Origin: Limnohabitans sp.
GTDB taxonomy: Bacteria > Planctomycetota > Phycisphaerae > Phycisphaerales > SM1A02
Assembly: GCA_030054275.1 (NCBI GenBank)
Contig: JASGCF010000064.1
Coordinates: 1 to 11,566, forward strand
Reading direction: 5' to 3'
Length of the DNA: 11,566 nt
The notes beneath the pieces are model-generated. The model saw only the letters and a list, made by a program, of their open reading frames with translations. It did no database searches and was not told where the DNA came from. A program made the position numbers and the translations under genes. Every line of letters begins with the position of its first letter. Position 1 is the first letter of the stretch. Of the stretch, positions 1 to 4,954 are shown piece by piece.

Positions 1-1
1 C

Positions 2-970
2 GCGGAGTGGTCCTACAACGAGCGAGTTTCGCGTTTTCCCGAGCCCTTGATCGACGGCACGATGTACACGGGCTCCACCGCGATGAAGGATGGACGCGGC
101 GCGAACTACTTTGCGTTTGAGTGGGGCGACGCGCTTGTCGTCGTACTCGACCCGTTCTGGTCGACGACCGAACGGAGCCGCGGTGGAGGCGGCGGTGGAG
201 GCGGCGGTGGCGCACGCGGAGGGGAAGGTGGCGGTGGTGGTGGAGGCGCTGGCGGCGGCCCGAATGTCGAGAAGCTCGAGCCAACCGATGCAAGTTGGTC
301 GCGCACGCTCGGTCGCGCACAGTACGACTGGCTCGCGGAGACGCTTGCGAAGTCGAAGGCGAAGCAGAAGTTCATCTTCATCCACCATCTTGTCGGCGGT
401 ATTGGCGGACAGGCCGCGCGCGGAGGTGTCGAGAGCGCCCGCTACTTCGAATGGGGTGGCGACAACGCAGACGGCAGCGATGGCTTTGCGCAGCGTCGCG
501 CTGGTTGGCCGATGCCGATTCACGATCTCCTTGTGAAGAACGGCGTGACCGCGGTGTTCCACGGACACGATCACCTTTATGTGCACTCGACACTCGATGG
601 AATCCACTATCAGTGCGTGCCGCAGCCTGGAAATCTCGCAGGGCATACGCGCAGTGCCGAGGAGTATGGCTACGCGTCGGGAACGCTCCATGGAAGCCCG
701 GGCCATCTGCGCGTGAGCATGACCGCAACGGGCGACGCGAAGGTTGAGTTTGTGCGTACCGCGATCGCTGGCGCAGATGCTGCGGGTGGTGGCGGAGGCG
801 GGCGTCGTGGCGGACAAGGTGGAGGAGGTCAGGGTGGAGGCGGACAGGGTGGTGGTCAGGGTGGACAAGCCCAATCCAAAGGTCAATCCGAGGTCCAATC
901 TCAGGCCAACGGAGCCGTCATCGATTCGTACGACATCAAGCCGCGCGCGCAGGCCGCGGAGAAGAAGTGA
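2..970 (+). CDS. Metallophosphoesterase (calcineurin-like), 5' end missing, with two glycine-rich insertions
   Basis: The reading frame is open from base 2, so the true start lies before the window; the TTG at 47 is only an internal codon. The visible part keeps the C-terminal half of a calcineurin-like metallophosphoesterase, a two-metal hydrolase of phosphate esters. Visible marks are a buried strand ending in IHHLVGG (His pair at 383-388) and the final metal-binding motif HGHDH at 560-574. The N-terminal metal motifs (DxH, GDxxD, GNH) would be upstream of the window and cannot be checked. Two Gly-rich stretches (about 180-262 and 785-871) split the fold. The second lies just before a closing strand (GAVIDSYDIKP) that seems to belong to the same domain, so both look like loop insertions rather than a tail. 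The natural substrate is unknown. The next gene starts 8 bases after the stop, suggesting co-transcription. I am confident of the fold, not of the substrate. Confidence 0.85.
   Translation, partial: AEWSYNERVSRFPEPLIDGTMYTGSTAMKDGRGANYFAFEWGDALVVVLDPFWSTTERSRGGGGGGGGGGARGGEGGGGGGGAGGGPNVEKLEPTDASWSRTLGRAQYDWLAETLAKSKAKQKFIFIHHLVGGIGGQAARGGVESARYFEWGGDNADGSDGFAQRRAGWPMPIHDLLVKNGVTAVFHGHDHLYVHSTLDGIHYQCVPQPGNLAGHTRSAEEYGYASGTLHGSPGHLRVSMTATGDAKVEFVRTAIAGADAAGGGGGGRRGGQGGGGQGGGGQGGGQGGQAQSKGQSEVQSQANGAVIDSYDIKPRAQAAEKK
182..211 (+). repeat. 12-base tandem repeat coding for Gly run
   Basis: The unit GGTGGAGGCGGC occurs twice exactly (182-193, 194-205) and is followed by a half copy (206-211). 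It encodes part of the first glycine run of the metallophosphoesterase. The 12-base period keeps the frame, so copy-number change by slippage would lengthen or shorten the loop without breaking the gene. Confidence 0.8.
809..868 (+). repeat. Gly-Gln repeat region (GGQGG units)
   Basis: Twenty codons encode only Gly and Gln, with a Gln every three to five residues. Codon choice varies between copies (GGT, GGA, GGC; CAA, CAG), so the protein pattern is kept better than the DNA pattern. This hints at selection on the protein or at an old expansion. A Gln/Ser/Asn-rich segment follows up to about base 910. Confidence 0.75.
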
Positions 971-978
971 GCGACTCC

Positions 979-1713
979 ATGAAAACGACCGTCACCATCG
1001 CGTTGCCTCTCGTCCTCATCGGTTCCATGTTGATTGCCATGCAGGACGCGCCGCGCAGGCAAGGCGCAGGAAAGCAGCGCAAGCCGCCGCAGGACGGCAT
1101 CGTGAAGCCCGAGATGTCGGACACGATTCGCGTGGCCGGCTACGCCGACAACTGGTTTGCGATGTACATCAACGGCAAACTTGTCGCGGTCGACTCGATC
1201 GACTTTCTACCGCACAATGTTGTTGCGATCGACATCCTCCCCGAGTATCCGATGACGATCGCGGTCATCGCGAAGGACAACGCGGATCCGAAGACTGGCT
1301 GCGAATACGGCCGCTCGATCGGTGATGCGGGCCTCATTCTCAAGTTTGCCGATGGCACGGTGACCGACGCCTCGTGGAAAGCGAAGTGCATCTTCCACGG
1401 TCCGATCGAACGCAAGACCGACGAGCCGAAGGTGCGCACGGAGGAACTTCCTGCATATTGGTTTGCCGTCGACTTCGATGACTCGAAGTGGGAGAACGCA
1501 CACGAGTACACCGAAGAGCGCATCCAACCAAAGCAGCCGTTCTACGAGCACGACTTCAAGGGAGCGAAGTGGATTTGGACGGGCGACCTCGACCTCGACA
1601 ACACGGTGCTGTTTCGGAAGAAGATCGAGAAGCCAAGTCTCAACCCCGATGCCAAGCGCCGTTGGACGACGAAGCCCGACATCGACACTGCGGGACCGAC
1701 GCCGGTGAAGTGA
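979..1713 (+). CDS. Exported protein with galactose-binding-like beta-sandwich
   Basis: A 244-residue protein. I chose the ATG at 979 rather than the GTG at 967, which overlaps the preceding stop. The ATG gives a clean signal peptide: Lys2, then a hydrophobic stretch at about 6-21 ending near AMQDA. After a short basic linker (25-40), residues 47-135 are strand-rich, with NWFAMYINGKLVAVDS (58-73) and an invariant-looking AKDNADPKTG (98-107). A second half has WFAVDFDDSKWENA (151-164), then FKGAKWIWTGDLDLDN (183-198) and an LFRKKI strand. The pattern of Asn-Gly-Lys hairpin, DDSxW and xAKWIW...FRK recalls the jelly-roll domains attached to glycoside hydrolases and other galactose-binding-like folds. 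I see no catalytic motif. The role is probably binding (sugar or surface) or accessory to the adjacent metallophosphoesterase; this is inference from layout. Confidence 0.75.
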   Translation: MKTTVTIALPLVLIGSMLIAMQDAPRRQGAGKQRKPPQDGIVKPEMSDTIRVAGYADNWFAMYINGKLVAVDSIDFLPHNVVAIDILPEYPMTIAVIAKDNADPKTGCEYGRSIGDAGLILKFADGTVTDASWKAKCIFHGPIERKTDEPKVRTEELPAYWFAVDFDDSKWENAHEYTEERIQPKQPFYEHDFKGAKWIWTGDLDLDNTVLFRKKIEKPSLNPDAKRRWTTKPDIDTAGPTPVK

Positions 1714-1770
1714 CGGCAGTCGGTGCACGAGGCGGCGCTGCTCCCACGGTGCCGGGTAGCTAGCGGGTGC

Positions 1771-1880
1771 GTGCCAGGCACAGACGGCAGGTGCCAGGCA
1801 CCGGTTGTTAGCGCACAGAAGTGCCGTGGATTACAGGCGTTGTCGCGCGCTCGTCGCCGTACCCGCTTGGTGCCAGGCAC
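1771..1880. repeat. Cluster of three GTGCC-A-GGCAC palindromic repeats
   Basis: The 11-base motif GTGCCAGGCAC occurs exactly at 1771-1781, 1791-1801 and 1870-1880. Each is an inverted repeat with 5-base arms around a single central A; the middle copy extends to 13 bases (GGTGCCAGGCACC, 1790-1802). A degenerate copy (GTGCCGGGTA) sits at 1749-1758. All are within the gene-free 250 bases between 1714 and 1963. I recall the same core recurring in intergenic DNA of many GC-rich bacteria, which fits a REP-like dispersed element; that memory was not checked. I see no transposase here. Confidence 0.7.
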
Positions 1881-1954
1881 GCGCGGCAACTGTGCGGTCT
1901 CTGCGCGGCACGGGCCCTATACGGCGTTGTCGCGGTCGCAGTACGCTGTGCCGC

Positions 1955-1959
1955 GGAGG
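1955..1959 (+). promoter_or_regulatory. Shine-Dalgarno deciding the start at 1964
   Basis: GGAGG lies four bases before the ATG at 1964, directly upstream of a strong N-terminal hydrophobic helix. It supports that ATG over the upstream in-frame TTG at 1805, whose extension would read through the palindromic repeats. Confidence 0.65.
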
Positions 1960-1963
1960 TTCC

Positions 1964-2554
1964 ATGCGCCACTTACTCGCTGCATTCGTCGCTGCCATCG
2001 TCGTCTTCTTCTGGGGGTTCCTTGCCTACGCGGCAATCGGTATCTGGGAGTTCGCCTATCCGACGACGAAGTCGGACGCAGTGATCCTCGAGACGCTTGA
2101 CGCGGCGTTGCCCGATGACGGCGCGTATTTCCTGCCGTCAATGCCCGAGACCTACATGACCGAGACCACCGACCCCGAGGTCGTTGCGGCGAACAAGTCG
2201 TTCGAGGATCGGATGACGAAGGGACCGATCGCGCTCGTCCTCTTCCGGAAGGGTGGCATCGCGCCGATGGCGGCGTCGGAACTCATACGCGGTTTCGTCA
2301 TTGAATTCGTCGCGGCGCTTCTCCTGACATGCGTGCTCTCAAGCGCGCGCGGCAGCGCTGGGCGGCGCGTTTTCCTTGGCTTCACGATCTCGCTTTTCAC
2401 GGCGCTCGCGACCTGGGGCGTCGCGGGCAACTTCTTCCACCTGCCGCTTGCGTACATGTATTCGAACATGGCCGATGCGGTGATCGCTTGGACGCTTGCG
2501 TCGGTGGTCATCGCCTTGGTCCTCGGCCGCCGCGCACCTGAGGCCACGGTCTGA
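1964..2554 (+). CDS. Four-helix inner-membrane protein of unknown function
   Basis: A 196-residue protein that I do not recognise by name. Helix 1 (about 4-27) contains FFWGFLAYAAIGIWEF. It is followed by a hydrophilic loop of about 75 residues with LPDDGAYFLPSMPETYM (49-65), then three more hydrophobic helices at about 107-126, 135-153 and 170-188. The order of one helix, an extracytoplasmic-looking loop with a GxYFLP motif and a three-helix bundle resembles a set of uncharacterised membrane proteins I associate with Bacteroidota and Planctomycetota, but no function follows from that. The stop is 19 bases before hisS, so the two genes could share a transcript. I am sure it is a real gene because of the Shine-Dalgarno, codon pattern and helix layout. 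Confidence 0.75.
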   Translation: MRHLLAAFVAAIVVFFWGFLAYAAIGIWEFAYPTTKSDAVILETLDAALPDDGAYFLPSMPETYMTETTDPEVVAANKSFEDRMTKGPIALVLFRKGGIAPMAASELIRGFVIEFVAALLLTCVLSSARGSAGRRVFLGFTISLFTALATWGVAGNFFHLPLAYMYSNMADAVIAWTLASVVIALVLGRRAPEATV

Positions 2555-2573
2555 GGCTAACCTAGCCGCCCCC

Positions 2574-3920
2574 ATGACTTCCCCGACTGGCGCAGGCTCC
2601 CACACATACCAAGCCCCGAAGGGCACACGCGACTTCTATCCGGCCGACCTCGCGGTTCGTCGGCATATCGAAGCCGCGTGGCGCTCTGCGTCGATCGACT
2701 TTGGCTTCGACGAGGTCGAAGGCCCGACCTTCGAACACCTCGAGCTCTACACCGCGAAGTCGGGCGACGGCATCGTGAACGAACTCTTCTCGTTCCGCCG
2801 TGCTGGTGGCGAGAACGATTACGCGCTGCGCCCCGAGTTCACGCCGACGCTGGCGCGCATGGTTGCTGCACGCGCGGGTTCGCTGCCCGTCCCAGTGAAG
2901 TGGTTCGCGATTCCGAACATGTTCCGCGCCGAGCGTCCGCAGCGCGGGCGTTTGCGCGAGTTCATCCAGTGGAATGTCGACATCTGTGGCGTGGAAGGTG
3001 CCGCGCACGACGTGGACGTCATCGCATGCGCGGTCCTCGCACTCGAGCGACTCGGTTTGCGGCCGACCGATGTCGAAGTGCGACTCTCGCACCGCGTCGC
3101 GATCGCGCGCATGCTGGCTGCGCTCGGGGTTGCCGACGAAAAAACTGGCGACGCGATGACGCTCCTTGATCGCCGCGACAAGTTGAAGCCTGAAGAGTTT
3201 GCCGAACGCGCGGGCGCGCTCGGATTGTCGCCCGACGCGGTTGCGCGTTTCGATACGGCGGCGCGCGCGACGCAGCGGTTGTCGGAGCCGCTTGCTTCGC
3301 TTGCTGCGAAAATCGGCGTACCTGAAGCGGAATTCGCGGCCCTCGATGAAGTGCGTGCCGCCGCCGAGCGCGCGGGCATTCTTGAGTGGTGCACCGTGGA
3401 TGTCGGCATCGTGCGCGGACTCGCGTACTACACCGGCACCGTTTTCGAAGTGCATGAAATCTCGGGTGCAGAACGCGCGGTTGCTGGTGGCGGTCGTTAC
3501 GACGGACTCGTCGAACTCTTCGGCGGACCGAAGATGCCCGCGTGCGGCTTCGGCATGGGCGATGTGGTGCTTGCGAATGTCTTGCGCGATCGGGGATTGC
3601 TCCCGGCTGACGGCGCTACGCTGTTGCCACGCCCCGATGCATTCGTGGTGTCCGCTGGCGGCGACGCTGCAGAAGCGCTGCTCCCCTCGCTCCTCATGCG
3701 CCTTCGTCGCGCGGGGCTGCACGCGCGTACGACGACAAAGACCACGAAGAATGTCGGCAAACTCCTCGGTGACGCAGGCAAGGCTCGCGCGCGATTCGCC
3801 GTGATTTTGGGTGCAGAACTTGCGGACGGCAATGTCGCTGTCAAGAACCTCGACGCCGGAACGCAGTCGGTTGTGCCGCTTTCCGACTTGGAAGTTCATC
3901 TTCGCGAACGCGTGTCGTGA
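2574..3920 (+). CDS. hisS: Histidyl-tRNA synthetase
   Basis: Charges tRNA-His with histidine using ATP in the cytoplasm; 448 residues, a little longer than the usual 420-430. The start at ATG 2574 puts the typical opening YQAPKGTRDFYP at residues 12-23. Class II motif 1 is around 44-60 and motif 2 at 117-136, with FRAERPQRGRLREF. The histidine-specific HisA segment reads IVRGLAYYTG (289-298) and HisB reads AGGGRYDGL (314-322). The C-terminal anticodon-binding domain runs from about 354 to 444 (DAFVVSAGG through ARFAVILGAELADG). Two deviations from the E. coli pattern are visible: Ala294 where LDYY has Asp, and GFGMGDVVL (335-343) where motif 3 normally reads GxxxGLERL, so the usual motif 3 Arg is absent. 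HisZ, the catalytically dead paralogue, is less likely because HisA Arg291 and the anticodon domain are present. There is no obvious Shine-Dalgarno; a small inverted repeat GGCTA-ACC-TAGCC fills 2555-2567. Confidence 0.93.
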   Translation: MTSPTGAGSHTYQAPKGTRDFYPADLAVRRHIEAAWRSASIDFGFDEVEGPTFEHLELYTAKSGDGIVNELFSFRRAGGENDYALRPEFTPTLARMVAARAGSLPVPVKWFAIPNMFRAERPQRGRLREFIQWNVDICGVEGAAHDVDVIACAVLALERLGLRPTDVEVRLSHRVAIARMLAALGVADEKTGDAMTLLDRRDKLKPEEFAERAGALGLSPDAVARFDTAARATQRLSEPLASLAAKIGVPEAEFAALDEVRAAAERAGILEWCTVDVGIVRGLAYYTGTVFEVHEISGAERAVAGGGRYDGLVELFGGPKMPACGFGMGDVVLANVLRDRGLLPADGATLLPRPDAFVVSAGGDAAEALLPSLLMRLRRAGLHARTTTKTTKNVGKLLGDAGKARARFAVILGAELADGNVAVKNLDAGTQSVVPLSDLEVHLRERVS

Positions 3921-3925
3921 TCGCC

Positions 3926-3939
3926 AGTCGCGCGCGACT
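3926..3939. terminator. Perfect 14-base palindrome at the hisS/tonB junction
   Basis: AGTCGCGCGCGACT equals its own reverse complement. It starts 6 bases after the hisS stop and its last base is the first base of the tonB stop triplet. As RNA it would form a short GC-rich stem on either strand. There is no T-run, so it is not a textbook intrinsic terminator; a bidirectional transcription block or protein site is an inference from its position between convergent genes. Confidence 0.4.
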
Positions 3940-4892
3940 CAGCGTGCGTTGCGTTGTTTCGGGGACTTCTCAAGTCGAAACTCAAATGGCAGCACGATGA
4001 ACGACTCGATGGCACGATCGTCGCGCATGGCCGGCGCATAACGACCTCGACGCGCTGCATCGAGAGCAGCTTCATCGAGCGCAGCGAAGCCGCTACTTGC
4101 GACAAGTGTCGTCGAATGTATGGCGCCATCCCGCGCGACGCGCACTTCAACCCGCGCTGTGCCTTCGTGCCCTAGACGCGCACTGCGACGGGGGTACTCT
4201 GGCTGTTGTACTTCGATCACGGTGGCGAGCGCGACGAGACCGCTGGTAGCCTCGGTAGCGGTCGATATTTCGGCTGCGTTGATCGCAAGTTCGCGTGTGG
4301 CAGCAGCGCTGTCGGAGACGAGACTCGAGGTACTCGTCGCAGCCGAGACGGTTCGCGCATGGCTCTCGAAACTCTTGCGCATCGGCGCCGTGGCGCGTGT
4401 GATGTGTGCATCGAAACCTCGCAAGAACTCCGAAGTTGTCGCACGCAACGCGTCATACGAAGGTCGCAGCGCGTGCGACACGGTTGCGAATGCATGGGGA
4501 GTGCTGCTCGGTGAAGCCTTTTTCGAAGTCAATATCGACGGTGCAGGTGCAGTCGGAGGAATGTCGACCGCATGCGCATCGGTGGCCCCATCATGCACTG
4601 TCTTCCCAGTGAATTCTTGGCTCGAGTCGACATGAAACTCGGAGTGCGTCGCAACGACCAGCACTTTCTCAACAGGAGATTCCCTCGGAACCTCGACAGC
4701 GATCGCAATCTCCACCGGTAACGCACGAACCATTGGCTGCACGGGCTGATGCACGGATGCGCGTTGTGCAGTGTCGCCGCCACTTGTGTTCGCAAGCGCG
4801 ATCAACAGCGCAGTATGTGCAACAATCGATGCGCCGAAACCGGTCGCAATCGCGTTCGACTCGATGAACTTGGCAAGTGCTGCGCAGCGCAT
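3939..4892 (-). CDS. tonB: TonB-family energy transducer
   Basis: Couples the inner-membrane proton motive force to an outer-membrane receptor. From the ATG at 4892 the protein has 317 residues. There is one N-terminal membrane anchor at about 14-34 that contains Ser22-x3-His26, matching the Ser-x3-His pattern of the E. coli TonB anchor. A periplasmic spacer follows to about 228, and then a C-terminal TonB domain (about 229-308) with PEYPRRSARL, GTARVEVRVARDG and LDEAALDAARRGRYAPA. The spacer is unusual: it lacks Glu-Pro/Lys-Pro runs and from 130 to 220 is rich in Ala, Ser and Thr with helical-looking stretches. An upstream GTG at 4967 would add 25 residues and overlap the receptor stop by 13 bases; I prefer the ATG because the anchor then sits at the usual distance from the N-terminus. 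It lies downstream of the receptor on the same strand, probably in one operon. No exbB or exbD is in the window. Confidence 0.85.
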   Translation of the reverse strand: MRCAALAKFIESNAIATGFGASIVAHTALLIALANTSGGDTAQRASVHQPVQPMVRALPVEIAIAVEVPRESPVEKVLVVATHSEFHVDSSQEFTGKTVHDGATDAHAVDIPPTAPAPSILTSKKASPSSTPHAFATVSHALRPSYDALRATTSEFLRGFDAHITRATAPMRKSFESHARTVSAATSTSSLVSDSAAATRELAINAAEISTATEATSGLVALATVIEVQQPEYPRRSARLGHEGTARVEVRVARDGAIHSTTLVASSGFAALDEAALDAARRGRYAPAMRDDRAIESFIVLPFEFRLEKSPKQRNAR

Positions 4893-4954
4893 CGTGTGTG
4901 AGGATACGACAGATCGTCCCGCGCGCGGCAGGACCTTCCGTGCAAGTTTCGAAA

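Noticed and set aside
106..381. Proline-rich protein on the minus strand opposite the Gly runs
   Set aside because: The poly-Pro is the reverse reading of the GGN codons; no start signal or separate support.
1771..1880. CRISPR array
   Set aside because: Units are 11 bases, palindromic and unevenly spaced (9 and 68 bases between), which does not fit CRISPR repeats and spacers.
1805..1963. N-terminal extension of the membrane protein gene
   Set aside because: It would translate through a repeat copy, and the ATG at 1964 has GGAGG and begins a proper membrane helix.
1542..2100. Open frames on both strands through the palindromic repeats, giving repeated Val-Pro-Gly-Thr
   Set aside because: The Val-Pro-Gly-Thr pattern is just the translated GTGCCAGGCAC or its complement; there is no start signal and composition is Arg/Cys-rich noise.
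2496..2573. N-terminal extension of hisS into the preceding gene
   Set aside because: It overlaps the end of the membrane protein gene; HisRS homology begins shortly after ATG 2574.
2562..3899. Long open frame antisense to hisS (about 445 codons)
   Set aside because: Its length is explained by the GC-rich codon pattern of hisS on the other strand; the translation is Arg/His/Ala-rich with no domain or start signal.
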